From positions 1-61,925 of the forward strand of contig JADQCE010000006.1 of assembly GCA_016278265.1 (NCBI GenBank): a stretch of DNA of 61,925 nt, written 5' to 3'. Below are positions 1 to 8,681 of this stretch, piece after piece. Position numbers and translations under genes: made by a program. The notes below the pieces were generated by a model, which was not told the DNA's origin, searched no databases, and saw only the letters and a list, made by a program, of their open reading frames with translations. The DNA is from Halothiobacillus sp. Its GTDB lineage: Bacteria; Pseudomonadota; Gammaproteobacteria; Halothiobacillales; Halothiobacillaceae. Numbering within the stretch: position 1 is the first letter of the stretch; each line of letters opens with the position of its first letter.

Positions 1-50
1 GATGATAGTGTGGGGTCTCCCCATGTGAAAGTAGGTCAACGCCAGGCTCC
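1..50 (+). rRNA. rrf: 5S ribosomal RNA, 3' end (partial)
   Basis: The first 50 bases match the 3' third of a bacterial 5S rRNA: a GATGATAGTGTGGGGTCTCC segment, then CCCATGTGAAAGTAGG, then GCCAGGC closing the terminal helix. The 5' two thirds lie outside the window, so an rRNA operon enters from the left. An intrinsic terminator follows directly. The exact mature 3' end (48-50) is estimated by comparison with the E. coli molecule from memory. Confidence 0.93.
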
Positions 51-57
51 CCATTCG

Positions 58-91
58 AAACCCCCGTATGCCGTTAAGGCTGCGGGGGTTT
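58..91 (+). terminator. Intrinsic terminator of the rRNA operon
   Basis: A nine-base stem, AAACCCCCG at 58-66 pairing with CGGGGGTTT at 83-91, closes a loop of about 16 bases and ends in T residues. It lies just past the 5S rRNA end and fits the terminator of that operon. Confidence 0.85.
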
Positions 92-210
92 CTGCTTTGT
101 AGGAATTGGCGTACAGGAAGAAAGGTAGATTCCTACGACAATTGAGGGTTATCCCGATATTCTCGGCCAACGATTCGCCTTAAGCTCTGTGTCTGGATGA
201 CAGATGAAGA

Positions 211-492
211 GTGGAGTGTGTGGTGAACAACGCGGGTTTTTCGTGGGTGGGTCTCGGTCTGCTGTTCCTGATCTCCTTCCCGGTTCAGGGAAATGGTTTG
301 GATCTCAATCGGGCGTCCGCAGACGAGCTTGCCGGGGTGAGTGGGGTCGGCCCGGTTCAAGCCGAACGGATCGTGCTCCACCGCCTGACCGAGGGGGCAT
401 TCGGATCGTTCGATGAGTTGGAATTGGTCTGGGGTTTGGACCCCCAGGTCATCCCCCGCCTCCGCCCCTACGTTGCCGTTCACCCTGATTGA
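211..492 (+). CDS. ComEA-family helix-hairpin-helix protein, exported
   Basis: A small protein of about 93 residues. The N-terminus has a hydrophobic stretch (residues 11-27) like a signal peptide. It is followed by a helix-hairpin-helix module beginning LDLNRASADELAGVSGVGPV, the signature of ComEA-type proteins that bind DNA non-specifically, often outside the inner membrane. Starts at GTG 211, 220 and 223 are all possible; 211 has a purine-rich GAAGAG upstream. In naturally competent bacteria ComEA helps DNA uptake, but short single-domain versions in gammaproteobacteria are mostly uncharacterised. It stands alone between an rRNA operon and sucC and has its own terminator. The family is clear; the function is not. 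Confidence 0.75.
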   Translation: MECVVNNAGFSWVGLGLLFLISFPVQGNGLDLNRASADELAGVSGVGPVQAERIVLHRLTEGAFGSFDELELVWGLDPQVIPRLRPYVAVHPD

Positions 493-528
493 CGCGTGGG
501 TTTTGATTTCTCCCCTGAGTGACTCGTT

Positions 529-552
529 GCCCCGGCCTTGCCGGGGCTTTTT
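529..552 (+). terminator. Intrinsic terminator after the comEA-like gene
   Basis: GCCCCGG (529-535) pairs with CCGGGGC (541-547) around a five-base loop and is followed by a run of five T. It separates the ComEA-like gene from the sucCD-nadE operon. Confidence 0.88.
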
Positions 553-657
553 CTTGGCTATTGTTCCGGCCCACGGATAGCGTCTGCGGGCATGACAATG
601 GGGCTTCGGTGCGCGACAATGCCCCCTTTTCATTGACGATTTCTGGAACGGGTCACC

Positions 658-1845
658 ATGAACCTGCACGAATATCAGGCCAAATCATTGCTGTCAGAAT
701 TCGGCATTCCCATGCCATCCGGCGCCCTGATCCAATCGGCCGACGAAGTGGGAGACGGTGCTCATCTGCCCGCTAGCGAGTCCGGCCGCTGGGTCGTCAA
801 GGCGCAGGTGCATAGCGGTGCGCGCGGAAAGGCCGGCGGCGTTCGGTTGGTCGACGAGGTCGCCGGGGTGACCCAGGCTGCGACTGATCTGCTAGGTACT
901 CGGCTGGTGACGTTGCAATCCGGACCCGCCGGGTTGCCGGTGGATTCTTTGCTCGTTGAGCCGGCGGCCGATATTCGGCATGAATATTATCTCGCGGTTA
1001 CGGTCGATCGGGCATTGCAGCGGGTCGTGATGGTCGCCTCGTCGCAAGGTGGCATGGACATCGAGGCGGTGGCCGAACAGCACCCGGAGTCAATCCACCG
1101 GGCGGTGGTCAACCCCACCGTGGGGCTTGGCGCGTACCAAGCCCGCGAGCTTGCCTTCGCGCTCGGGTTACCTGTCGACCAAATGAAGGGCTTCGTGTCG
1201 CTGGCATTGAAGCTATACCGCGCATTCATCGAACGCGACGCGGCCCTGATCGAGATCAACCCGTTGGCAGCCTTGACCGATGGCGAGTTGGCGATCGTGG
1301 ATGCCAAGGTGGCCCTGGACGACAACGCAGAATATCGGCAAGCCGAATGGTGGAAACGCCGAGACATCGCCCAGGAGGACCCGGCCGAGCGCAAGGCGAT
1401 CGATCATGGACTCAACTACGTCTCCCTGGACGGCAACATTGCCTGCATGGTCAATGGCGCCGGCTTGGCGATGGCGACCATGGATCTGATCCAGCATGCC
1501 GGCGGCAAGCCGGCCAATTTCCTCGATGTCGGCGGCGGCACCTCGGCAGCCAAGGTGACCGAGGCGTTCAAGCTGATTCTCGAGAACCCGCGAGTCGAGG
1601 CGATCTTGGTCAATATCTTCGGGGGGATCGTGCGGTGTGACCTGATCGCCGAGGGCATCATCGAGGCGGCCCGAGAGGTGGCGCTCGAGGTGCCGACCGT
1701 CGTACGCCTGGCCGGCACCAACGCCGAACAGGGCCGCCGCATGCTGGCCGAATCCGGGCTGGCCTTGACGGCCGAAGACGAGCTCGCGGCTGCCGCCAAC
1801 CGGGCGGTAGCACTTGCCAACACCAAGCGGGAGGCTGGCCGATGA
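658..1845 (+). CDS. sucC: Succinyl-CoA ligase (ADP/GDP-forming), beta subunit
   Basis: This is the beta subunit of the TCA-cycle enzyme that interconverts succinyl-CoA and succinate with nucleotide phosphorylation. The 395-residue protein opens with the family start MNLHEYQAK. An ATP-grasp fold follows, with [18 protein letters not shown] at 45-62, the metal-binding EINP at 199-202, GGGTS at 292-296 and FGGIVRCD at 321-328. Length is normal (about 388 in E. coli). It overlaps sucD by four bases (ATGA), so the two subunits are probably translationally coupled. A GACAATG motif occurs twice upstream (594-600 and 615-621); its meaning is unknown. Confidence 0.97.
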   Translation: MNLHEYQAKSLLSEFGIPMPSGALIQSADEVGDGAHLPASESGRWVVKAQVHSGARGKAGGVRLVDEVAGVTQAATDLLGTRLVTLQSGPAGLPVDSLLVEPAADIRHEYYLAVTVDRALQRVVMVASSQGGMDIEAVAEQHPESIHRAVVNPTVGLGAYQARELAFALGLPVDQMKGFVSLALKLYRAFIERDAALIEINPLAALTDGELAIVDAKVALDDNAEYRQAEWWKRRDIAQEDPAERKAIDHGLNYVSLDGNIACMVNGAGLAMATMDLIQHAGGKPANFLDVGGGTSAAKVTEAFKLILENPRVEAILVNIFGGIVRCDLIAEGIIEAAREVALEVPTVVRLAGTNAEQGRRMLAESGLALTAEDELAAAANRAVALANTKREAGR

Positions 1846-2744
1846 GCATTCTGGTCGACGAATCCACCCGGGTGATCTGCCAGGGGTTTACCGGCAAGCA
1901 GGGCACCTTTCACTCCGAACAGGCGATCGCCTATGGCACCCGTTTGGTCGGCGGGGTGACGCCCGGCAAGGGCGGGCAGACACATCTGGGCCTGCCGGTA
2001 TTCGATACGGTTGCCGATGCCGTGCGCGAGACGGGCGCGACCGCGAGCATGATCTATGTGCCGGCACCGTTCGCCGCGGATTCGATCCTCGAGGCCGCTG
2101 CCGCCGGTATCGAGGTGATCGCCTGCATTACCGAGGGCATCCCGGTGATCGACATGCTCAAGGTCAAGGCGGTGCTCGCCCAGGATTACCCGGATGCCTG
2201 CCTGATCGGACCAAACTGCCCGGGACTGATTACGCCGGATAGCTGCAAGATCGGCATCATGCCGGGCTCGATCCACAGCAAGGGACGAGTCGGCATTGTT
2301 TCGCGTTCCGGTACGCTGACCTACGAAGCAGTCGCACAGACCACCGCCACGGGACTCGGCCAGAGCACCTGCGTCGGCATTGGTGGCGACCCCATCGGTG
2401 GGTTGGATTTCATCGACTGCCTGTCGCGCTTTGCCGACGACCCGCAGACCGAGCTGGTGCTGATGGTGGGTGAAATCGGCGGGGGCGCCGAGGAGGCCGC
2501 CGCCGAGTTCATTCGTCAAGGCTATCCCAAGCCCGTGGTGGCCTACATTGCCGGGGCCACGGCGCCGGCCGGCAAGCGCATGGGGCATGCCGGGGCGGTA
2601 ATCGCGGGGGGGCAGGGCACCGCCGCCGCGAAATGCGCGGCCTTGCGCGCAGCAGGCGTGCATGTAGTGGACAGCCCGGCCGAGCTGGGTGTGACGGCGG
2701 CCCGCGTGCTCGAGAATCGGTCCGAGGGCATGAGCACATCGTGA
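1842..2744 (+). CDS. sucD: Succinyl-CoA ligase, alpha subunit
   Basis: The alpha subunit binds CoA and carries the phosphohistidine. The 300-residue protein has an N-terminal Rossmann-type CoA-binding domain ([10 protein letters not shown] near 15-24), GPNCPG at 123-128, and the phosphorylated histidine in MGHAGAV (His249). The start overlaps the end of sucC (ATGA), and its stop overlaps the GTG start of nadE. All expected catalytic residues are visible and the length is normal. Confidence 0.97.
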   Translation: MSILVDESTRVICQGFTGKQGTFHSEQAIAYGTRLVGGVTPGKGGQTHLGLPVFDTVADAVRETGATASMIYVPAPFAADSILEAAAAGIEVIACITEGIPVIDMLKVKAVLAQDYPDACLIGPNCPGLITPDSCKIGIMPGSIHSKGRVGIVSRSGTLTYEAVAQTTATGLGQSTCVGIGGDPIGGLDFIDCLSRFADDPQTELVLMVGEIGGGAEEAAAEFIRQGYPKPVVAYIAGATAPAGKRMGHAGAVIAGGQGTAAAKCAALRAAGVHVVDSPAELGVTAARVLENRSEGMSTS

Positions 2745-4429
2745 CTGACAATCTGAACCGAATCGAAGAGCGTGAGATCGGCGGCCTGCGGATCGCACTG
2801 GCCCAGATCAACACCCGGGTTGGAGACTGTCGCGCCAACGCCTCGCGCGTGATCGAACTGGTGGCGCGCGCCCGCAAGGAGGTCGATGCGCGGCTCGTCG
2901 TCTTCCCCGAGTTGACGATTTCCGGCTACCCGCCCGAAGACCTGTTGCTGCGCGAGGATTTCGTCGAATCTTGCGAGGCGCAACTGGTGCGGATCGCCGG
3001 CGAAGTGGGCGATACCGCCGTGCTGATCGGCACCCCGGGTCGTGACGCCGAGGGCTATCTGCAGAATCAGGCGGTGTTGATCGACGGTGGGGAAATTGTG
3101 GCCCGCTACGCCAAGCGAGCCCTGCCCAACTACGGTGTGTTCGACGAAAAGCGATACTTCCGCAAGGGGGTATCTCCGCTGGTGGCCGAGATCGACGGGG
3201 TTTCGGTGGGAGTGGTGATCTGCGAGGACGCGTGGCGCGAGGGGCCGATCGAAGAGACCGCTCGAGCGGGCGCCGCCGTGATTTGCGTGCTCAATGCCTC
3301 GCCGTTTCATCGCCAGAAGACCCGTGAGCGCGAGGCCCAGATCGCCGAGCGCGTCAATTCCAGCGGCTGCGCGATCATCTACGTCAATCTGGTCGGTGGT
3401 CAGGATGAGCTGGTGTTCGACGGTCGTTCGTTCGTTTCCTCGGCCTCCGGCAACCACATGCACCTGCCCGGTTTTGCCGAGAGCATCGGCTGGACGGAGA
3501 TCTCGCCGACGGGCGAAGTCCTGGCCCATGGTCCCAGCCATGACTGGCAGCAAGGTGAGGCGGAGATCTATCGCGCCCTGACGACCGGTATTGCCGATTA
3601 TGTGCGCAAGAACGGATTTTCCGGCGTGGTGCTGGGCTTATCGGGGGGTATCGACTCGTCCCTGGTGCTCGCGCTCGCCGTGGATGCGCTCGGGGCGGAC
3701 AACGTGCTGGCCGTGCGCATGCCGTCACAGTACACCTCGCCCATGAGTCTCGAGGATGCCCAGCTCCAGTGCGACGCGCTGGGCGTGCGTTGCGAGACGT
3801 TGTCGATCGAGCCGGTCTTCGGCTCGTTCCAGGAAACGCTCTCGCCGCTGTTCGCCGGCCTGGCCGAAGACGTCACCGAGGAGAACCTGCAGGCCCGTGC
3901 CCGCGGCGTGATCTTGATGGCGTTGTCGAACAAGTTCGGCCGGTTGTTGCTGACGACCGGCAACAAGTCCGAACTGGCCGTCGGCTACGCGACCCTTTAC
4001 GGCGACATGGCCGGTGGGTTTGCCCCGATTAAGGACGTCCCCAAGACGGTGGTCTATCAGCTCGCCCGCTACCGCAACGCGCTGGGTGGGACCGTGCGTC
4101 CCGAACTCGCCGCCGTGCCGGAGCGTGTCATCACGCGCGAGCCCTCGGCGGAGCTGCGTGCCGACCAGCGTGACTCGGATTCGCTACCGGCCTACGAGGA
4201 TCTCGACCGCATCATCGAGGCCTTCGTCGAACACGACAGCAGTATCGAGGATATCGTTGCCTTGGGGCTGGACGAGGCCGTGGTTCGCCGGGTGGTTGGC
4301 ATGATCCTGGTCAACGAATACAAGCGTCGCCAGGCGCCGCCGGGCGTGCGCATCAGCCGCCGCGCTTTCGGTCGTGACCGCCGCTACCCGATCAGCTCCG
4401 GCTTTCGCCCCGACAAGGTCGACGACTGA
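2741..4429 (+). CDS. nadE: Glutamine-dependent NAD+ synthase
   Basis: Converts nicotinate adenine dinucleotide to NAD+ using glutamine as nitrogen donor. The 562-residue protein has an N-terminal nitrilase-type glutaminase domain with a Glu57 / Lys125 / Cys161 triad (FPEL, YAKR and ICEDAW motifs). The C-terminal synthetase domain has a PP-loop ATP site, SGGIDSS, at 301-307. The reading frame is open further upstream, but GTG 2741, inside the sucD stop (GTGA), gives the usual family length and an operon-style overlap. A GAGGG at about 2724 can serve as ribosome-binding site. Confidence 0.95.
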   Translation: MTDNLNRIEEREIGGLRIALAQINTRVGDCRANASRVIELVARARKEVDARLVVFPELTISGYPPEDLLLREDFVESCEAQLVRIAGEVGDTAVLIGTPGRDAEGYLQNQAVLIDGGEIVARYAKRALPNYGVFDEKRYFRKGVSPLVAEIDGVSVGVVICEDAWREGPIEETARAGAAVICVLNASPFHRQKTREREAQIAERVNSSGCAIIYVNLVGGQDELVFDGRSFVSSASGNHMHLPGFAESIGWTEISPTGEVLAHGPSHDWQQGEAEIYRALTTGIADYVRKNGFSGVVLGLSGGIDSSLVLALAVDALGADNVLAVRMPSQYTSPMSLEDAQLQCDALGVRCETLSIEPVFGSFQETLSPLFAGLAEDVTEENLQARARGVILMALSNKFGRLLLTTGNKSELAVGYATLYGDMAGGFAPIKDVPKTVVYQLARYRNALGGTVRPELAAVPERVITREPSAELRADQRDSDSLPAYEDLDRIIEAFVEHDSSIEDIVALGLDEAVVRRVVGMILVNEYKRRQAPPGVRISRRAFGRDRRYPISSGFRPDKVDD

Positions 4430-4445
4430 GGCCCTCGGGAGGGCC
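4430..4445. terminator. Short hairpin between convergent nadE and rsmE
   Basis: GGCCCT (4430-4435) pairs with AGGGCC (4440-4445) around a CGGG loop, directly after the nadE stop and facing rsmE. No T-run follows on either strand, so at most it is a weak, bidirectional terminator. Confidence 0.4.
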
Positions 4446-4481
4446 AAGGCGTGAGATTCAGTGCTGGGCTCGTTGGCGGCT

Positions 4482-5216
4482 CTAGCCCAGATCGCCCCAC
4501 TGGTACTGCAGCACCGCCACCCCGGTGATCGCGGCCGTCTCGGCGCGCAGGATGCGCGGTCCGATGGTCAGTGCCCGGAAACCGTGCTCCTCGGCTTGAG
4601 CCACCTCGTCCTCGGTCAGCCCGCCTTCCGGGCCGACGAGCAGCGCCACTCCGGTTGGACGCGGCTGGTCGCGCAGGGCCGTCAACGGCTGTTGGGCGCG
4701 TGGATCGAGCACCAGTCGTACCGGCGCCTCGGTCGCCATTAGTGCCTGACCCAGTGATCGAATCGGCTCGATGTCGGGCAAGGTGTCGCGCCCGCACTGT
4801 TCGCAGGCGTTGATCATGATCTGGCGCCAACGGGTCAGTCGCTTTTCGGCGCGGTCGCCCTTGAGTTCCAGCACGCTGCGCTCGGTTTGCACCGGCGCGA
4901 TGGTGGTCACGCCCAGCTCGACCGCCTTCTGGATCACCAGCTCCATCTTCTCGCCCTTGGCCAGTGCGGCCATCAGGGTGATCGGGATCACCGAGTCCTC
5001 GGGGCTCGCTTCGCTGGATTCGACCCGCACACGGGCCTCGCGCCGGGCCAGTGTCATCTGGCCGTGGGCGCGACGGCCACGGCCGTTGAACAGCTCCAAC
5101 GGTTGGCCGTCCTTCAGGCGCAGGACGTTTCTCAGGTAGTTGACGGTGTCGGCCGGCAGGTCGATTTCACTCCCGGCTTCCAGCTCGTGGTCGACGAAGA
5201 CGCGGCGGGTGCGCAT
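4482..5216 (-). CDS. rsmE: 16S rRNA (uracil-1498-N3)-methyltransferase
   Basis: A SPOUT-fold methyltransferase that modifies U1498 of 16S rRNA. The start at 5216 gives the family-typical MRTRRVFVD beginning and 244 residues, about the length of E. coli RsmE. An upstream in-frame start at 5237 would run into the bioA stop and is less likely. The C-terminal knot region holds LLVGPEGGLTEDEV and GPRILRAETAA, which form the SAM-binding trefoil knot. It is the last gene of the minus-strand DHQS II-bioA-rsmE set, four bases after the bioA stop. Confidence 0.95.
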   Translation of the reverse strand: MRTRRVFVDHELEAGSEIDLPADTVNYLRNVLRLKDGQPLELFNGRGRRAHGQMTLARREARVRVESSEASPEDSVIPITLMAALAKGEKMELVIQKAVELGVTTIAPVQTERSVLELKGDRAEKRLTRWRQIMINACEQCGRDTLPDIEPIRSLGQALMATEAPVRLVLDPRAQQPLTALRDQPRPTGVALLVGPEGGLTEDEVAQAEEHGFRALTIGPRILRAETAAITGVAVLQYQWGDLG

Positions 5217-5220
5217 GGGG

Positions 5221-6561
5221 CTAGCGCAGCGCCGCACGCGCGGCGTCGCGCGTGACTTCGAATACGTGTCGATAGTCGTCCTCGTCGAGGACGTAGGGCG
5301 GCATCCAGTAGAGCGTGTTGCCGAGGGGGCGCAGCAGCAGCTCGTGCTCGAGCGCGTACTGGTACGCGCTCACGCCACGGCGATCCCCAGACGGGAACGG
5401 CTCGCCCGTCGCCGGGTCGACCAGGTCCATGGCGGCGATCATGCCGGTGCGACGCACGTTGGTGATGTGGGGCTCCTGCGCCAGCTCGGCGAGGTGGCGA
5501 TCCATGATCGCCTGCGATTGTTGATTGGCGTTGAGGACGTCATCGCGCTCGAACAGATCGAGGGTGGCAAGTGCCGCCGCGCAGGCCAGCGGGTTGCCGG
5601 TGAAGCTGTGGCTGTGCAGAAAGGCACGCATGCTGGCGTAGTCGTCATAGAACGCCTGATAGACCGTGTCGCTGGTGAGCACGGCGGCCAGCGGCAGGTA
5701 GCCGGCGGTCAGCCCTTTCGACAGGCACATGAAGTCCGGCGTGATGTCGGCCTGCTCGCTGGCGAACAAGGTGCCGGTGCGGCCGAAGCCCACCGCGATC
5801 TCATCACAGATCAGGTGCACGTCGAACTCGTCGCAGAGCATGCGCAGCCCGCGGATGTAGTCCGGGTGATGCATTAGCATGCCCGCCGCGCACTGGACCA
5901 GCGGCTCGACGATCACGGCGGCGGTGCGCTCGGCCTGTTCCTCGAGGATCCGTCGCATGCCGTCGAGTGCCTCGGCGGCCCGCTCGCGGCAATCGCCGCG
6001 ATCCTGCCGGCAGGCCGGCGAGGGCGCGGTGGCCGTGGTGCGCAGTAGCGGGCCGTAGGTGTCCTTGTACAGGCCCACGTCGCCGACCGAGAGTGTGCCG
6101 AGGGTCTCGCCGTGGTAGCTGTTGGCCACCGTGACGAACTCGCTTTTCTCCTCGCGGCCGCAGTTGCGCCAGTAGTGGTAGCTCATCTTCAGCGCCACCT
6201 CGACGCCGGAGGAGCCGTTGTCCGCGTAGAAGACCCGGTCGAGCCCGGAAGGTGTGATCTCCACCAGTCGCTCGGACAGCTCGACTACCGGGGCATGGGA
6301 GAAGCCGGCCAGGATGACGTGTTCGAGCTTGTCGAGCTGGGCCTTGATCCGGTCGTTGATGTAGGGATTGGCGTGACCGAAGATGTTGACCCACCAGGAG
6401 CTGATGATATCCAGGTAGCGTCGGCCATCGAAGTCATACAGCCACGGCCCCTCGCCCCGCTCGACGGGCACCAGCGGGATGGACTCGTGGTCCTTCATCT
6501 GGGTGCAGGGGTGCCAGAGGACGTTGAGGTCGCGGCGTTGCCAATCCTGATTGCGGGTCAT
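5221..6561 (-). CDS. bioA: Adenosylmethionine-8-amino-7-oxononanoate aminotransferase
   Basis: A class III PLP aminotransferase of biotin synthesis that makes 7,8-diaminopelargonic acid with SAM as amino donor. The 446 residues include WHPCTQM at 16-22 (typical of BioA), SSGVEVALKM near 117-126, CDEIAVGFGRTG at 252-263 and the PLP lysine Lys282 in CLSKGLTAG. An upstream GGAG supports the start. Other bio genes are not nearby; the gene sits between an archaeal-type dehydroquinate synthase and rsmE, 43 bases after the former, so it is probably co-transcribed with it. Confidence 0.95.
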   Translation of the reverse strand: MTRNQDWQRRDLNVLWHPCTQMKDHESIPLVPVERGEGPWLYDFDGRRYLDIISSWWVNIFGHANPYINDRIKAQLDKLEHVILAGFSHAPVVELSERLVEITPSGLDRVFYADNGSSGVEVALKMSYHYWRNCGREEKSEFVTVANSYHGETLGTLSVGDVGLYKDTYGPLLRTTATAPSPACRQDRGDCRERAAEALDGMRRILEEQAERTAAVIVEPLVQCAAGMLMHHPDYIRGLRMLCDEFDVHLICDEIAVGFGRTGTLFASEQADITPDFMCLSKGLTAGYLPLAAVLTSDTVYQAFYDDYASMRAFLHSHSFTGNPLACAAALATLDLFERDDVLNANQQSQAIMDRHLAELAQEPHITNVRRTGMIAAMDLVDPATGEPFPSGDRRGVSAYQYALEHELLLRPLGNTLYWMPPYVLDEDDYRHVFEVTRDAARAALR

Positions 6562-6604
6562 GCCGTGCTCCGGAAGTTGGGGAAGGTCTGTGCCAGTGGT
6601 CGAT

Positions 6605-7594
6605 TCAGCGTTCGTTGATGGTTTCGTCGACGCGACGACCGAAGTGTCGTCCGCCGTGCTCGGCCAGCGAGACGCGCACCCGGTCGCCGAGGTTGAGATC
6701 GAGCACGCTTACCGCCCGGCCCTCGGGGCTCACCAGGCGGATGGTCTCGGCGTGCTGCAGGATGGCGGAGAAGCGGTTGCCGTCCTCGTCGACCGCCTCG
6801 ATCTGCACCATCGGGCGGCGTTCGATCTTGTTGCGACCGAGGGCCAACGTGCGCGTTCGGCCATCGGCGGCCACCACCAGGGCTGGGTCGCCACTGGCCA
6901 TCTCGGCCAGATACCGGACCCGGTCACCGGGGGTGACCAGGTAGCCGTGGATCGCGCCGGCATTCACCCGGAAGGGGCGCGCGGCACAGTGCGGGTTGTC
7001 GACGTTCTCGCTATGGATCAGAAAGCGGGCATGGTTGAAGCTGCCCACCAGCAGCCCTTCCCCCGGGGCGAGTTCGCCGATCAGGTCGAGGCAGCTGCGA
7101 TCGCCCATGCCCACCGGGCTGATGCGGGTGATCCGTGCGTCCGTCAGCTCGACCGGTGAAGGGGCGAGTTCGGCGAGCATGCGGCCCAGGGCCCCGATGG
7201 TCTCGGCATCGGCGTGCCGCAGCCAGATACCCGCCACTCCCTGCTCCATGATGGTCAGCGCCAGCCTGGCCTGCTCGGCGTCATCGACCACCTGGATCAC
7301 TTGCGCGCCACGCGCGATCAGGTTCTCCGCCGGGATGATGGTCCACTCGGCCGGCTCGACCACCGCGAGCCGATCACGGCGAACGGCCGCCTCGTCGGCC
7401 TCGCACTCGATGCGGTAGCGCTCGAAGTCACGACCATCCTCGAAATCGCCGCCGGCTCCGACGCGAGGCAGGCCGGCGGTGTCCTGACCCGCGGGCAAGA
7501 CCAGCGCGGTGGCACCGGCATCGGCCGCCGCCCCGGCGAGGTCGGCGTCGGTCGGTTCGATCCAGATGTGCTTGTCGGACAGCTTGATGGTCAT
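6605..7594 (-). CDS. Archaeal-type 3-dehydroquinate synthase II (AroB')-like protein
   Basis: A 329-residue member of the DHQS II family (Pfam PF01959). In archaea the enzyme oxidatively deaminates and cyclises 2-amino-3,7-dideoxy-threo-hept-6-ulosonate to 3-dehydroquinate, replacing classical AroB. A Streptomyces relative (GriH) makes 3-amino-4-hydroxybenzoate. Diagnostic motifs are VGMGDRSCLDL (161-171), GSFNHARFLIHSE (184-196), RPFRVNAGAIHGY (206-218) and KIERRPM (256-262). The N-terminal half is less conserved. It is unexpected in a gammaproteobacterium, and no partner aldolase (MJ0400 or GriI type) is seen in the window. It heads an apparent operon with bioA and rsmE. Family assignment is firm; the product made in this organism is open. 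Confidence 0.88.
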   Translation of the reverse strand: MTIKLSDKHIWIEPTDADLAGAAADAGATALVLPAGQDTAGLPRVGAGGDFEDGRDFERYRIECEADEAAVRRDRLAVVEPAEWTIIPAENLIARGAQVIQVVDDAEQARLALTIMEQGVAGIWLRHADAETIGALGRMLAELAPSPVELTDARITRISPVGMGDRSCLDLIGELAPGEGLLVGSFNHARFLIHSENVDNPHCAARPFRVNAGAIHGYLVTPGDRVRYLAEMASGDPALVVAADGRTRTLALGRNKIERRPMVQIEAVDEDGNRFSAILQHAETIRLVSPEGRAVSVLDLNLGDRVRVSLAEHGGRHFGRRVDETINER

Positions 7595-7750
7595 GCGCGG
7601 GAGTATATCGTCCGTCGGCGGCTGTGGGGTCTGGGCATTGCTACGCGATCGATCACTGGATCCGGTGGGTCGCCGCGCCCGTTTGACTCTTGCTCGCGAT
7701 AGTGGCGCCGGTTGTCCGCCCGGCTCGACGTCACGGGCTGGCTTAGGGCC
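7595..7750. other. Intergenic spacer between metF and the DHQS II gene
   Basis: This 156-base gap separates the metF stop from the DHQS II start, both genes on the minus strand. A TATACT at about 7610-7615 (minus strand), close upstream of the DHQS II start, could be a -10 element, but no convincing -35 accompanies it. I see no RNA gene or repeat here. Confidence 0.3.
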
Positions 7751-8593
7751 TCAGGCCCCGACCAGCCCGGCGTCGCGACAGAGCCGGATGACCGGTTGCG
7801 AGCGGTTCATGGCATAGAAGTGGATGCCGGGGGCGCCGGCGTCGACCAGTTGCCGACAGAGCTCGGTGACCACGTCATGGCCGAACGCGCGCAGTCCCTC
7901 CAGGTCATCACCGAACCCCTCCAGCCGTTTGCGCAGCCAGCGCGGGATGTCCGCGCCGCACATGTCGGAGAAACGCGCGAGTTGCTGGTAGTTGGTGATC
8001 GGCATCACGCCGGGGACGATCGGCACGTCGATGTTCAGGCGTTCGCAGTCGTCGAGAAAGCGCCGGTAGGCCTCGATCGAGTAGAAATACTGCGTGATCG
8101 CCGCATCTGCGCCTGCCTCGACCTTGCGCTTGAAGTTGGCCAGGTCCGCCTCGGCGTTGGGGGCCTGCGGATGGATTTCCGGGTAGGCCGCCACCTCGAC
8201 ATGGAACCAGTCGCCGCTGTGCTCGCGGATGAAGGCGACCAGCTCGTTGGCATAGCGGAAATCGCCCGGGTCCTGCATGCCACTGGGCAGGTCGCCGCGC
8301 AGGGCGACGATCCGCCGGATACCCTGCTCGCGGTAGTCATCGAGGATCTGCCCGATGCCCTCGCGCGAGGAGCCGATGCAGGACAGGTGCGGCGCGGCCG
8401 GCACGCCCGAGTCGCGCTGGATCTCGCGGACCGTCTCGAAGGTGCGGGTCTGGGTCGAGCCACCGGCGCCGAAGGTGACCGAGAAGTACTCGGGGTCGAT
8501 TGCGCGGGCGAGTTCCTGATAGACCTCGCGCAGCTTCGCCTGGCCGTCGTCGGACTTGGGCGGAAAGAATTCGCAGGAAACCGGGATCGGCAT
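7751..8593 (-). CDS. metF: 5,10-methylenetetrahydrofolate reductase
   Basis: An FAD-dependent enzyme that supplies 5-methyl-tetrahydrofolate for methionine synthesis. The 280-residue protein begins MPIPVSCEFFPPKSD. The start at 8593 is fixed by a near-perfect GGAGG seven bases upstream; an upstream in-frame ATG at 8626 has no such site. The TIM-barrel motifs FGAGGST, ALRGD and TQYFYS are present. The gene follows ahcY by 88 bases on the same strand, so the SAH riboswitch ahead of ahcY may control both. Confidence 0.96.
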   Translation of the reverse strand: MPIPVSCEFFPPKSDDGQAKLREVYQELARAIDPEYFSVTFGAGGSTQTRTFETVREIQRDSGVPAAPHLSCIGSSREGIGQILDDYREQGIRRIVALRGDLPSGMQDPGDFRYANELVAFIREHSGDWFHVEVAAYPEIHPQAPNAEADLANFKRKVEAGADAAITQYFYSIEAYRRFLDDCERLNIDVPIVPGVMPITNYQQLARFSDMCGADIPRWLRKRLEGFGDDLEGLRAFGHDVVTELCRQLVDAGAPGIHFYAMNRSQPVIRLCRDAGLVGA

Positions 8594-8681
8594 GATTCCT
8601 CCGGGAAATGTAGGGGCGGGCGACACGGGATGTCGTGCCGCCCGGGGAGCATGTCGGTAACGCCGAATCAGTAGCGCCAGA

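Noticed and set aside
99-136. Inverted repeat GTAGGAAT/ATTCCTAC after the rRNA terminator
   Set aside because: Eight pairs with a 22-base loop, no T-run and no promoter link; could easily occur by chance.
1416-2798. A 460-codon minus-strand open frame opposite sucC-sucD
   Set aside because: Spans two conserved genes in antisense and shows no domain; a composition artefact.
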